DNA from: an uncultured bacterium
GTDB taxonomy: Bacteria > Actinomycetota > Coriobacteriia > Coriobacteriales > Coriobacteriaceae
Direction: 5' to 3'
Length of the DNA stretch: 11,869 nucleotides
NCBI GenBank assembly: GCA_905214425.1
Contig: CAJMLY010000041.1
Coordinates: 1 to 11,869 of the forward strand
Part shown: positions 1 through 7,132 of the stretch, one piece after another
Numbering within the stretch: the first letter of the stretch is position 1
How the letters are laid out: the number at the start of each line of letters is the position of its first letter
The notes under the pieces: generated by a model
What the model was told of the DNA's origin: nothing
Databases searched by the model: none
What the model saw: only the letters and a program-made list of their open reading frames with translations
Made by a program: the position numbers and the translations under genes

Positions 1-1151
1 ACGAACTCTTCGACCGAAAGCGGGTTGGAGAACATGGCCGTGCCGCCGGTCGGCAGCGTGTGGTTGGGACCGGCAACATAATCGCCGAGCGGCTCGGAGC
101 TCCAAGCGCCCACAAAGATGGCGCCGGCGTTGCGAATGCCGCCAAGCAGGCCCATCGCATCCTTGCAGTGCAGCTCCAGGTGCTCGGGCGCCACGGTGTT
201 CACGGCCTCGACGGCGGCAGCCATATCGGCGGCCACCACGATGGTGCCCTCATTGTCGAGCGAAGCGCGCGTGATCTCGGCACGCGGCGACTGCGCCACC
301 AGAATGTCGATGCCGGCCTCGACCTCGCGCGCAAACTGCTCGTCGCAAGTCACCAGATAGCAGGCTGCCAGCGGATCGTGCTCGGCCTGAGCCATCAGGT
401 CTGCCGCGACCACCATAGGCTTGGCCGTGGCGTCGGCCAGCACGCAGACCTCGGAGGGACCGGCGACCATATCGATACCCACGTCACCCGAGACGATCTG
501 CTTGGCCGCGGCAACAAAGGCGTTACCCGGTCCGGTGATTTTGTCGACGCGCGGAATGGTCTCGGTACCATACGCAAGTGCGGCCACGGCCTGAGCGCCG
601 CCCACCATATAGATCTCGTCCACGCCGCCGAGCTTTGCCGCGGCGAGCGTGTAGGGACTGATCAGGCCGTCTTTTTGCGGCGGGGTCACCATAACCACGC
701 GCTTGACGCCGGCGACCTTGGCGGGAATGGCGTTCATGAGCACGGTGGAGGGATACTGAGCGCGACCGCCCGGCACGTAGATGCCGGCCGCCGCGAGCGG
801 GGTCACCTTAACGCCGAGCATCGTGCCGTCCGCACGCGTGGTAAACCAGCTCTGCTCGACCTCGCGTTGGTGGAACTCGCGAATCTGACGCGCGGCCTTC
901 TCGAGCGCAGCGACAAAGGCCGGATCAAGACCTTCGAGCGCGGCATCGATCTGCTCTTGCGGCAAGCGGAAGCTCTGCAGCTCGACACCGTCAAAACGCT
1001 GACAGTAATCGCGCACCGCGGCATCGCCGTTGGCACGCACGTTGGCCACGATATCGCGGGCGGCGTCGACGATGTTTTGCGGCAGAACACCCTTGCGGTT
1101 GAGCTGGTTGGTAACGAGGCGCTCACCGGGAGCAAGCTTGATGGTCTTCAT
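1..1151 (-). CDS. hisD: Histidinol dehydrogenase, C-terminus cut by window edge
   Basis: HisD catalyses the last two steps of histidine synthesis, oxidising L-histidinol to L-histidinal and then to L-histidine with two NAD+, as a cytoplasmic zinc-dependent homodimer. The ATG at 1151 follows an AGGGGAT ribosome-binding site. The 383 visible codons cover nearly the whole family length of about 430; roughly 45 residues are missing to the left. Clear family signatures are present: AAAGIYVPGGRAQYPSTVLM in the Rossmann-like part, KITGPGNAFVAAAK, DMVAGPSEV, MAQAEHDP with the zinc-ligand Gln and His, VAPEHLEL with the catalytic Glu-His pair, and GDYVAGPNHTLPTGG with a further zinc-ligand Asp. The final zinc-ligand His would lie beyond the edge. 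It sits 105 bp downstream of the hisZ-hisG fusion on the same strand, so it is probably the second gene of a histidine operon. No lesion is visible. Confidence 0.96.
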   Translation of the reverse strand, partial: MKTIKLAPGERLVTNQLNRKGVLPQNIVDAARDIVANVRANGDAAVRDYCQRFDGVELQSFRLPQEQIDAALEGLDPAFVAALEKAARQIREFHQREVEQSWFTTRADGTMLGVKVTPLAAAGIYVPGGRAQYPSTVLMNAIPAKVAGVKRVVMVTPPQKDGLISPYTLAAAKLGGVDEIYMVGGAQAVAALAYGTETIPRVDKITGPGNAFVAAAKQIVSGDVGIDMVAGPSEVCVLADATAKPMVVAADLMAQAEHDPLAACYLVTCDEQFAREVEAGIDILVAQSPRAEITRASLDNEGTIVVAADMAAAVEAVNTVAPEHLELHCKDAMGLLGGIRNAGAIFVGAWSSEPLGDYVAGPNHTLPTGGTAMFSNPLSVEEF

Positions 1152-1184
1152 ATCGGTATCCCCTATCGGTCGAGGTTGTGTTCG

Positions 1185-1219
1185 AAAAACGAGAGGCCGG
1201 GCGGCGGCGCCAATCGGCC
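1185..1219 (-). terminator. Possible weak terminator/attenuator between hisZG and hisD
   Basis: On the minus strand a GGCCG/CGGCC stem (1195-1219), with a GC-rich loop that can pair in other ways, is followed after four bases by five T residues (1185-1189). It lies in the 105-bp gap between the two his genes. The short stem and the spacing make it a weak candidate. It could reduce hisD expression relative to the fusion gene or be incidental. Confidence 0.25.
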
Positions 1220-1256
1220 CGCAGCCCAGACGTTGGGACGCCCGTGCGTGCTCGCG

Positions 1257-2972
1257 CTATTGTGCCGAGCCCGCAACGGGCTCAAAATGCTTGTCCTTCA
1301 CGGCCGCCGCCAGGCGATCGGCCAAGTTGCGCACGCGCGGGTCCAGGCGCGCGGCACCCGGGTTGACGAAGAATCGCGCCGTGCAGTCCATAATGCGACC
1401 GGTAATAACCAGGTCGTTATCGCGCAGCGTGGCGCCCGTGGCGGTGATGTCCACGATACGGTCGGTCATACCGACAATGGGGCCCAACTCGACGTTACCG
1501 TGCAGCGAAACGATGTCGGCGTTCACGCCGCGCTCGGCATACCAGGCGCTCGCGATGCGCGGATACTTGGTGGCCACGCGAAGCGACCCACGGCGGGCAT
1601 AGTTGCGCTCGGCCTGGCCGGCGCGCCACGCGGGCTCCGCCTCGATAAACGTGCACAGGCCGTAGCCCAGGTCGACCAGCTGCAGCAGGTTGAGGTCTGC
1701 CTCGATAAGCGAGTCCCAACCGCAGATGCCGCAGTCGGCACCGCCACAGCCCACAAAAGCGGGCGCGTCGCTGGGACGCACGATGACAAACTCGATATCG
1801 CCAACCGCACCCTCGCCGGCACGCATGTCGCGGCCGCGCACGATGAGGTGACGGCCGGGGTCACGCAGCTCAGAGACGTCCAGACCTGCGGCCTCGAGCA
1901 CGTCGAGCGTGTCGACCTTGAGCGAGCCCTTGGGCACGGCAATGCGCAGCGGACCCTCGACGCCACGGCCCACGGCATGGTCACCATCGGAAGCAGCGTC
2001 CTCGGCCGAGGTGTGCGCGGCCTCCAGACGCTCGAGCGAAAAGGCGAAGCCCGCCGCCGGCACCTCGATGCCGCCGCCAAATGCACCGGTAAAGATGGAG
2101 TCGTAGCGTCCGCCCGAGCCAACCGGATCGGGCAGGCCGCCGGCATAGGCCTTAAAGACCAGGCCCGTGTAGTAATCAAACGAGTTCATGATGGAGAAGT
2201 CGAAAGACAGCACCTGGGCATCCTCGGGAGCCAGGCCCTCGACCAGGGCACGCAGCTCGCGCGTAAGCGGCGCGACAATGCCCGCCGCCGCCAGCAGCGC
2301 GTCGACGTGGTCGAGCACCTCGGCACCACCGTGCAGGCGCGGCAGCTCGCTAATGGCGACCTTAACGGCCTCGGACTCGGCGCTTTTCGCCACGCGGGCA
2401 TCGAGGCCCACAAAGTCGTTGGCGTGCACGCAGCGCAGAGCCTCGGCAGCCAGCTCGCGATCCTCGCACGCCGCGAGCAGCTCCTTAAACGGGCGCACGC
2501 TACCTGCGATAATGCGCGCATCGGGCAGCGCCAACTTGCGAACGGCCTCGGCCACCAGCGAGACGATCTCGACATCGCCCGCGGTATCGCCCGCGCCGAT
2601 GAGCTCAAAACCCAGCTGGGTAAATTGACGCGAACCGCCGGCATTGCGCTGGCATTCGCGAACCACCGGCGCCTCATAGCGCAGGCGCAGCGGCAAGTCG
2701 GCCGCGCGCATGCGGGTCGAGACCAAACGCACGATCGGCAACGTATTGTCGGGACGAACCACCAACAAGCGGCCGTCATCGTCAAAAAGCTTAAACGGCG
2801 TGTCCGCGATACGGCCGCCCTCCTCGAGCGAGCCCTTGTCCTCGAGCAGCGGCGTCTCAACCGGCAGATAATGATGCTCCCTAAAGCAGCCCTTCACCGT
2901 CAGCGCGATCTCCTCGCGCGCCTGAGCCTCCTCGGGCAATATGTCCCGGAATCCCCACGGTGTGGCCGTCAT
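1257..2972 (-). CDS. hisZG: HisZ-HisG fusion: ATP phosphoribosyltransferase with built-in regulatory subunit
   Basis: This single 571-residue protein joins two subunits that are separate in most bacteria with short-form HisG. Residues 1 to about 320 are HisZ, the histidyl-tRNA-synthetase-like regulatory subunit: VRPDNTLPIVRLV (72-84), RLRYEAPVVREC (96-107), FDYYTGLVF (265-273) and the motif-3-like FAFSLERLE (309-317). After a variable Asp/Ala-rich linker (about 320-340), residues 341-571 are a short-form HisG: RIAVPKGSL (343-351), HGNVELGPIVG (491-501) and the PRPP-binding loop DITATGATLRDNDL (508-521). HisG condenses ATP and PRPP, the first committed step of histidine synthesis; HisZ confers activation and histidine feedback. 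The ATG at 2972 has a perfect AGGAGG site eight bases upstream. The frame is open across the junction with no stop, so it is one gene, not two. hisD follows after 105 bp. Domain identity is very secure; that the two parts act as in the separate complex is inference. Confidence 0.95.
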   Translation of the reverse strand: MTATPWGFRDILPEEAQAREEIALTVKGCFREHHYLPVETPLLEDKGSLEEGGRIADTPFKLFDDDGRLLVVRPDNTLPIVRLVSTRMRAADLPLRLRYEAPVVRECQRNAGGSRQFTQLGFELIGAGDTAGDVEIVSLVAEAVRKLALPDARIIAGSVRPFKELLAACEDRELAAEALRCVHANDFVGLDARVAKSAESEAVKVAISELPRLHGGAEVLDHVDALLAAAGIVAPLTRELRALVEGLAPEDAQVLSFDFSIMNSFDYYTGLVFKAYAGGLPDPVGSGGRYDSIFTGAFGGGIEVPAAGFAFSLERLEAAHTSAEDAASDGDHAVGRGVEGPLRIAVPKGSLKVDTLDVLEAAGLDVSELRDPGRHLIVRGRDMRAGEGAVGDIEFVIVRPSDAPAFVGCGGADCGICGWDSLIEADLNLLQLVDLGYGLCTFIEAEPAWRAGQAERNYARRGSLRVATKYPRIASAWYAERGVNADIVSLHGNVELGPIVGMTDRIVDITATGATLRDNDLVITGRIMDCTARFFVNPGAARLDPRVRNLADRLAAAVKDKHFEPVAGSAQ

Positions 2973-3150
2973 CTGGTGAGCCTCCTCATGCTGTGTTGCA
3001 TACAGAACAAACGACCGGCATAGCTCCGCCGGTCTTTTGGGTACTTTAGCATACTAGAGTGCTTGCGGGGAAAATCCGCCGCAACCGCTCATAGCGTATT
3101 CATTTGGAAACATAGGGCAAGCGGTTAGCAGCAGTCTCTTGTCACAACGC
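2973..3150 (-). promoter_or_regulatory. Leader region of the histidine operon with two hairpins
   Basis: This gap between the deglycase terminator and hisZG must hold the his promoter. On the minus strand it contains a strong hairpin TTGCGG...CCGCAA (3063-3084) and a second, GACCGGC...GCCGGTC (3013-3034), followed by GTTTGTT. A 7-bp arm AACCGCT/AGCGGTT (3083-3089 with 3119-3125) competes with the first hairpin, so alternative folds are possible. I could not pick a convincing -35/-10 pair. There is no run of histidine codons for a classical leader peptide, and no T-box sequence. It may be an attenuator of unknown type or simply a structured untranslated region. Confidence 0.4.
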
Positions 3151-3183
3151 AAAAAGGGCGCCCGCGCAATTGCGGACGCCCTT
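3151..3183 (-). terminator. Rho-independent terminator after deglycase copy 1
   Basis: On the minus strand an AAGGGCG...CGCCCTT stem with an inner, imperfect CCGC/GCG(c)GG part and an AATT loop runs straight into TTTTTG. It lies about 50 bp past the stop codon at 3235 and closes the sugar locus, separating it from the histidine operon. Confidence 0.85.
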
Positions 3184-3234
3184 GTGCAGGATCGAGATAT
3201 CAACCAGCCAAAATATCGGACCCGTGACCAGCTC

Positions 3235-4296
3235 TTAGTAGTCGAACTGGTGGTAGTAGCGGCGGTACTTGAGGTTGTGCTTGGTGACCAGCTCGTAGTT
3301 GCGCGCGAGGCGGTCGGTGGTCAGCACGGACAGGATCCACGGCGACACGATGACGCGGAAGTCGTCGTCCAGGCCCGGGATCGCGTACTCGGCGGTGTCG
3401 ATGATGACGTAGTCCTCGTCGCCGGTCACGCCGCTGGTGAGGAAGGCGCGGACGCGCTCGTCGAGGGCGCGGCACTCGTCCTCTCCCATGAACAGGAACA
3501 CCGGGACGCCGGGCTCGAGCAGCTCGAGCGTGCCGTGGAAGAAGTCGTGCGAGGTGATGTGGCGGATGCGCTTCCACTGCATCTCCTCGAGCAGGCACAT
3601 GGAGTACAGGATGGTCTCGCCCCACAGCGCGCCCGAGCCGATGAACATGGTGTAGTCGGCCAGCGCGTACTTCCTGGCGAGCTCCTCGGCGCGCGGCTCG
3701 AAGCGCTTGCGGATGTCGAGCATGTCCTTCCAGACGTCCTTCGTCTGCTCGATGAACAGGTCGAACTTGGGGAAGCAGCCGCGGCGGTTGAGCAGGCGCA
3801 GGCCGAAGCAGTCGGCGAGGTAGTAGCCCTTCTCGCAGCCGCCGGCGCCGTGGTCGGAGGCCATCATGACGCAGTTCTCGGCGCCCACGGCCTGTCCGAT
3901 CTTGCCCTCGGGGTTGGTCATGGCGAAGACGCGCACGCCCATCTCCCTCATCTTGCCGACGGCCTCGAGCACCTCGGGGGTGGTGCCGGACTCGGAGGCG
4001 GTCAGCACGACGGATTTGTCGGTCATGCGCTTGTGGCCCATGACGTTCCACTCGGCGGCGTGGATCAGGTAGACCTCGAGGTCGCGGTCGCCGAACTTGT
4101 TCATGAGGTACTCGAGCTGCATGAACTCGTCCCAGGTGCCGCCGACGCCCATCAGGAAGACGGCGTCGTAGCCCTCCTCGTGCACGCGGTCGGCCAGGGC
4201 GGTCATCTTCTTGCCGGCCTCGTAGACGTTCCTGCCGTCCTCGAGGTAGCCCTCCTGGTCGAAGTGCATGATCTCGATCTTCTCGGTCTCCTTCAT
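3235..4296 (-). CDS. SIS-domain Amadori-sugar-6-phosphate deglycase (FrlB/FraB/GfrF-like), copy 1
   Basis: This 353-residue protein has the double-SIS layout of the deglycases that split fructoselysine-6-phosphate (FrlB, GfrF), glucoselysine-6-phosphate (GfrE) or fructose-asparagine-6-phosphate (FraB) into glucose-6-phosphate and the free amine. SIS domain 1 has FLMGVGGTWDEF (47-58) and the phosphosugar loop TASESGTTPE (99-108); domain 2 has FIGSGALWGE (218-227). Glu238 and His254 (in DFFHGTLELLEPGVP) are 16 residues apart, the spacing I recall for the catalytic Glu/His pair of FraB. The C-terminal KHNLKYRRYYHQFDY matches the FrlB ending. The ATG at 4296 is chosen because GGGAGG lies six bases upstream; a longer frame to 4389 would read through the promoter. 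It is transcribed alone from the promoter at 4347-4390. It is identical base for base to the gene at 8385-9446, and its codons almost always end in G or C, unlike its neighbours. Exact amine substrate is not determinable here. Confidence 0.88.
   Translation of the reverse strand: MKETEKIEIMHFDQEGYLEDGRNVYEAGKKMTALADRVHEEGYDAVFLMGVGGTWDEFMQLEYLMNKFGDRDLEVYLIHAAEWNVMGHKRMTDKSVVLTASESGTTPEVLEAVGKMREMGVRVFAMTNPEGKIGQAVGAENCVMMASDHGAGGCEKGYYLADCFGLRLLNRRGCFPKFDLFIEQTKDVWKDMLDIRKRFEPRAEELARKYALADYTMFIGSGALWGETILYSMCLLEEMQWKRIRHITSHDFFHGTLELLEPGVPVFLFMGEDECRALDERVRAFLTSGVTGDEDYVIIDTAEYAIPGLDDDFRVIVSPWILSVLTTDRLARNYELVTKHNLKYRRYYHQFDY
3235..4296. repeat. 1062-bp perfect direct repeat, left copy
   Basis: Compared line by line, this segment matches 8385-9446 at every base with an offset of 5150 bp. 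The identity stops at once outside the coding sequence: 3234 is c against a at 8384, and 4297 is g against t at 9447, with no similarity further out. The repeat is therefore exactly one open reading frame from ATG to TAA. Confidence 0.97.
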
Positions 4297-4346
4297 GTGT
4301 GTCCTCCCATCACATGTGCGCAATTCTATACATCGCGCTTCTTGCT

Positions 4347-4390
4347 GATACCAATTATAGCCATACGATTGCTTGTTATTTAATACCAAT
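4347..4390 (-). promoter_or_regulatory. Promoter of deglycase copy 1 with paired ATTGGTAT boxes
   Basis: On the minus strand a perfect -10 hexamer TATAAT (4354-4359) is preceded at the -35 position only by TAAATA. One ATTGGTAT box (4383-4390) lies just upstream of that -35 position, and a second (4348-4355) overlaps the end of the -10. The box starts are 35 bp apart in the same orientation. Closely similar arrangements occur at 7250-7290 and 9566-9607, which is the main argument that these are operators rather than chance. The boxes are likely targets of one or both GntR proteins at 9722-11187. Transcript start would be near 4346, about 50 bp before the ATG. Confidence 0.75.
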
Positions 4391-4435
4391 CCAAACTCAC
4401 GGAGATTTGCGGCGAACGGTCGGTTTCCTCGCCCG

Positions 4436-4445
4436 AGTGGTATTA
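4436..4445 (+). promoter_or_regulatory. Possible distal, inverted operator box
   Basis: AGTGGTATTA on the plus strand differs from the ATTGGTATTA promoter boxes by one base but points the other way. It sits 46 bp beyond the upstream box of the deglycase promoter. It could be an auxiliary site for looping or cooperative binding, or a coincidence; only one such inverted copy is seen. The rest of the gap (4391-4506) shows nothing else I can name. Confidence 0.3.
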
Positions 4446-4506
4446 CAACGCCAATAGTTGTCTATTTCGAGCGCTACTGCCAACGGGTTCCCCACAACTC
4501 GCCAGC

Positions 4507-4551
4507 TATAAAAGCGTTGCGCCAGACCCGCCCAAGCGTTTCCGGCGCAAC
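4507..4551 (-). terminator. Rho-independent terminator after the epimerase gene
   Basis: On the minus strand GTTGCGCC (4544-4551) pairs with GGCGCAAC (4516-4523) over a 20-base loop, followed by GCTTTTATA. It starts 12 bp past the epimerase stop codon. The long loop lowers certainty, but position, stem and T-run agree with a terminator ending the EIIC-EIID-epimerase unit. Confidence 0.6.
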
Positions 4552-4563
4552 CGCGCAGTTTAG

Positions 4564-5409
4564 TTATTCGGCTTCCATCTCCGCTGTCACACGGCGATAC
4601 ATCTCGATAACCTGAGTCGTCGCCTTGGACGGATCCTGATAGTAGCGGCCATCACACGTCTCGGCCGAGACATAGCCCGTATAGCCGTGGCGCATGAGTG
4701 CCTCGAGGTCGGCACGCATATCACGCTCGCCGTCGCCCCAGGCAAGATGCGTCGTGCCACCGCCCACATCTACAAAGTGGGTGTGAACGATCTTGTCGCC
4801 CAAAACCTCAAAGTAGCCGTCGATCGTGTCGCCGGCAACTTCCATGGCGCCAAAGTCGATACAGGCCTTCAGGTTGGGACGATCGACCGCCTCGAGGATG
4901 CGCGCGACATCCTGTGCGGTGTTGACCAACACGGACTCCGACGGCTGCAGGGCCTCGAGCGCGACGCGAATATCGCGCGTATCGGCGTAGTCGCACACCG
5001 AGCGCAGCATGGCAACGCTGCGGGCCCAGGCGTCCTCAGCCGGCTCGTCCAGATAGGCCCAACCACTCGTCACCAGAATCTGCGGCACGCCCAACTCAAC
5101 GGCAACGTCGATCACATTCTTAAAGTACGAGAGGATGCGTTTTTGGCCCGCCTCACCGCGCACCGCGACGTTCCACGGCTTGGGGTTGTTCTGCTCGGGG
5201 CACACGCACACGATCTTGATACCGTATTGGGCGGCAAGATCACGAATCTTATCCACCGAATCGTGCTCATGGCAATCCACATACAGGTGCATCGAGCCGG
5301 TCCACAGCTCGATATTGCGATAGCCGGCCTCACCTGCAGCCTTAAAAAACGTCTCGATGCTGTAGTAACGATGGTTGATGTTCATGAGCGAAAGCTCGGG
5401 TACGACCAT
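4564..5409 (-). CDS. frlC: FrlC-like sugar epimerase, TIM-barrel xylose-isomerase/DTE family
   Basis: This 281-residue cytoplasmic protein belongs to the sugar isomerase/epimerase TIM-barrel family and most resembles FrlC, which interconverts fructoselysine and psicoselysine at C3, and D-tagatose 3-epimerase. The metal-binding set fits the family: Glu152 in VALEALQPSES, Asp185 in ACIDFGAM, His211 in VHTHFVDV and Glu250 in VSAETCDG; HYGYEGY-type wording is replaced by HGYTGYVSAE near the end. The LEALQPSESVLVNTAQDV segment is close to the FrlC LEPLTPYES region. The ATG at 5409 follows a GGGGAGG site only three bases away, but the encoded VPELSLMNIN forms the first barrel strand, so the long start is preferred over Met9. 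It follows EIID by 112 bp, with a terminator-like hairpin in between, so it probably depends on read-through. Because PTS uptake phosphorylates the sugar, its real substrate may be the 6-phosphate. FrlC assignment is likely; other ketose epimerase activities remain possible. Confidence 0.75.
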   Translation of the reverse strand: MVVPELSLMNINHRYYSIETFFKAAGEAGYRNIELWTGSMHLYVDCHEHDSVDKIRDLAAQYGIKIVCVCPEQNNPKPWNVAVRGEAGQKRILSYFKNVIDVAVELGVPQILVTSGWAYLDEPAEDAWARSVAMLRSVCDYADTRDIRVALEALQPSESVLVNTAQDVARILEAVDRPNLKACIDFGAMEVAGDTIDGYFEVLGDKIVHTHFVDVGGGTTHLAWGDGERDMRADLEALMRHGYTGYVSAETCDGRYYQDPSKATTQVIEMYRRVTAEMEAE

Positions 5410-5435
5410 AGCCCTCCCCTTTCGTACGGAGTTTT

Positions 5436-5473
5436 AAAAAACAGGGGGCCGCCGCAGATGCGACAAGCCCCCC
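5436..5473 (-). terminator. Terminator-like hairpin between EIID and the epimerase gene
   Basis: On the minus strand a GGGGG...CCCCC stem (5468-5473 with 5444-5448), with an inner CGC/GCG part, is followed by TG and six T residues (5436-5441). It lies 48 bp past the EIID stop and 27 bp before the epimerase ATG, leaving no room for an ordinary promoter. It probably gives partial termination so that the enzyme gene is expressed below the transporter. Confidence 0.65.
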
Positions 5474-5521
5474 AAAGATCGACGCAACCGTTAGACGCGA
5501 TGGAAGCGCGATTCGAACATA

Positions 5522-6346
5522 TTAGGCAAGCACGCCAAAGTAAGCGCCGATGATGCCCACGACCATGGTGCAGAGGATCAGGACCATCGGGTTGATCTTC
5601 TTGGAGAGCAGCCAGTAGTAGAGCCAGAAGGCGGCCATACCGAGCATACCGGGCATGATGCCGTCCAGGATGTCCTGGAGAGTTTGGGCGGAGTCGCCCT
5701 GACCAATGGCGATGGGCAACGAAGCCCAGAACATGTCCTTGCTCATGGCGCCGACGACCATAACGCCGACAATGCCGACGCAGGCCATGATCTTTTGCAT
5801 CAGGCCGGTCTTCTGAGCCTCGTCGAGGAAGCCAATGCCTAGCTCATAACCCTTGATAGCGCCAAAGATACGAATCAGGAACGCCGGGATGTTGTAGACG
5901 AGCAGGAAGGCGATGGGGCCAAAGACGTTGCCGGCCTGGCACAGGCTGATGCCCACGGCAGCGGCGACGACGCGCAGGGTGGACAGGAAGAAGGAGTCAC
6001 CCAGGCCGGAAAGCGGACCCATGAGGGCGGCCTTGATGTCGTTGACGCTCTCGGGCTCAACCTCGCCACGAGCGACCTTTTCTTCCATGGCCATCGCGAT
6101 GCCGCCCACGAAGGGAGCGAGCTGCGGGGTGATGTTGAAGAATGCGCTGTGACGGTGCAAGGCCTCGGCGTAATCATCGGGACGGCCGGCATAGATCTTC
6201 TTGAGCATGTTGGCGACCATCAGGCAGAAGGCAATGTTCATCTGCTTGTAGTAGGTCCAGGAGAATTCCATGCCCAGGGCGCCGGTGTTCACGGCGCTCT
6301 TAATGAGGTCGGAGCGAGTAATCTGGTTCTCGGAATTAGAAGTCAT
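5522..6346 (-). CDS. PTS mannose-family membrane component EIID
   Basis: EIID is one of the two membrane subunits of mannose/fructose/sorbose-family phosphotransferase systems; with EIIC it forms the sugar channel. The 274-residue protein has the family hallmarks: a soluble N-terminal half with the core FFNITPQLAPFVGGIAMAMEE, the MGPLSGLGDSFF loop, and hydrophobic segments near the C-terminus, including FWLYYWLL and LILCTMVVGIIGAYFGV. Start choice: ATG at 6346 overlaps the EIIC stop by 11 bp, giving translational coupling, with a GAGG close upstream; the in-frame ATG at 6355 is a possible alternative, and the longer frame to 6391 would only add residues unlike EIID proteins. The next gene downstream is the epimerase. 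The mannose-family type is clear; the sugar specificity cannot be read from it and rests on the neighbouring deglycase and epimerase. Confidence 0.93.
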   Translation of the reverse strand: MTSNSENQITRSDLIKSAVNTGALGMEFSWTYYKQMNIAFCLMVANMLKKIYAGRPDDYAEALHRHSAFFNITPQLAPFVGGIAMAMEEKVARGEVEPESVNDIKAALMGPLSGLGDSFFLSTLRVVAAAVGISLCQAGNVFGPIAFLLVYNIPAFLIRIFGAIKGYELGIGFLDEAQKTGLMQKIMACVGIVGVMVVGAMSKDMFWASLPIAIGQGDSAQTLQDILDGIMPGMLGMAAFWLYYWLLSKKINPMVLILCTMVVGIIGAYFGVLA

Positions 6347-7109
6347 CGTCCTCATCCCCTTCCACAGAAAGCTGGGACTGGGCGCCACCAAGGCCCAGCA
6401 GGTCGTACTTGTCGATGCCGATGATGATTGCGATCAGGGCGACGCCGAGGACGGGCACGTTGGCATAGGAGCACAGCAGGAAGCCCAGGAAGTAGAACGG
6501 CACGAGCTGCTTGGTAAGCACCAGACGGCCGAGCATGGCGAAGCCCATGGCAGGCAGGATGTTGGCTGCGACGCCAAAGCCATCGAGGACGAACGTCGGG
6601 ATGAAGTCGAGCAAGCCCTGAACGGCGTCGGCACCCAGATAGAAGGAGACCGAGCACAGGATAAAGGCCAGGACGACAATCACGAGACCGATAATCCAGT
6701 GCATAGCGTAGATACCCTTGAGGTTACCCTTGCTGGCAAAGACGTCGGCACGGTCGACCAGAAGGGGCATACCGGCGTTGACGACGTTCTTAATGGCCAG
6801 GCACAGAGTGGCGATGGGCATCGCGAGCGCGATAGCGGCCTCGGTGCTCTGACCCAGCTGAATAGCGAAGGCGCAGGCGAGCACACCGCCAATACACTCA
6901 TCGGGCGGCACGTAAGCGCCGATGGAGATTGAACCCATGAAGAGCAGCTCGAGGCTCGCACCGATGGCGAGGCCGGACTGCAGGTCCCCGAGGACTATGC
7001 CGACGAGCGGGCACAGAACGATCGGGCGGAACGCATAGAGCGTACCGAGCTGATAATCGAGCTTACCGAAGGCAGCGATAAGTCCGATGAGGATCGCTTG
7101 AACAAGCAT
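6336..7109 (-). CDS. PTS mannose-family membrane component EIIC
   Basis: EIIC is the main membrane-spanning, sugar-translocating subunit of the mannose-family PTS. The 257-residue protein is hydrophobic throughout, beginning MLVQAILIGLIAAFGKLDYQ with the typical FRPIVLCPLVGIVLGDLQSG and the GASLELLFMGSISIGAYVPPD motif that marks this family. It ends in a hydrophilic acidic tail, EGDEDDDF, that matches in style the DDEEEF ending of EIIA in the same locus. The ATG at 7109 has GGGAGG four bases upstream. It is the first gene of its unit, transcribed from the promoter at 7250-7290 through an untranslated leader of about 140 bases, and it overlaps EIID by 11 bp. EIIA and EIIB lie upstream in a separate transcription unit with the same operator boxes, so the four subunits should be co-regulated. 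Confidence 0.93.
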   Translation of the reverse strand: MLVQAILIGLIAAFGKLDYQLGTLYAFRPIVLCPLVGIVLGDLQSGLAIGASLELLFMGSISIGAYVPPDECIGGVLACAFAIQLGQSTEAAIALAMPIATLCLAIKNVVNAGMPLLVDRADVFASKGNLKGIYAMHWIIGLVIVVLAFILCSVSFYLGADAVQGLLDFIPTFVLDGFGVAANILPAMGFAMLGRLVLTKQLVPFYFLGFLLCSYANVPVLGVALIAIIIGIDKYDLLGLGGAQSQLSVEGDEDDDF

Positions 7110-7132
7110 TGTTCCTCCCTTTGATCCCTCTT

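Noticed and set aside
60..3023. A 987-codon open frame on the plus strand opposite hisD and hisZG
   Set aside because: It is antisense to two well-identified genes, is rich in Arg/His/Gly/Ala as expected for the complement of GC-biased codons, and has no domain or ribosome-binding site.
3048..3107. Short minus-strand frame in the his leader as a possible leader peptide
   Set aside because: About 19 codons without any histidine and without a ribosome-binding site, so it does not support classical his attenuation.
2973..3150. T-box riboswitch for the his operon
   Set aside because: No T-box core complementary to the tRNA acceptor end and no specifier-loop arrangement; the region is too short once the upstream terminator is excluded.
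3139..4383. Long plus-strand frame over deglycase copy 1 (and its twin at 8271-9566)
   Set aside because: Antisense of an SIS protein with extreme GC3; the low-complexity Val/Leu/Gly/His product is a composition artefact. It appears twice only because the gene is duplicated.
4297..4389. N-terminal extension of deglycase copy 1
   Set aside because: The in-frame extension runs through the -10 hexamer and both operator boxes and is not shared with copy 2; the ATG at 4296 has a good ribosome-binding site.
4348..4390. CRISPR-like or tandem repeat array from the ATTGGTAT copies
   Set aside because: Only two short copies per promoter at three places, each tied to a core promoter; this is an operator pattern, not an array.
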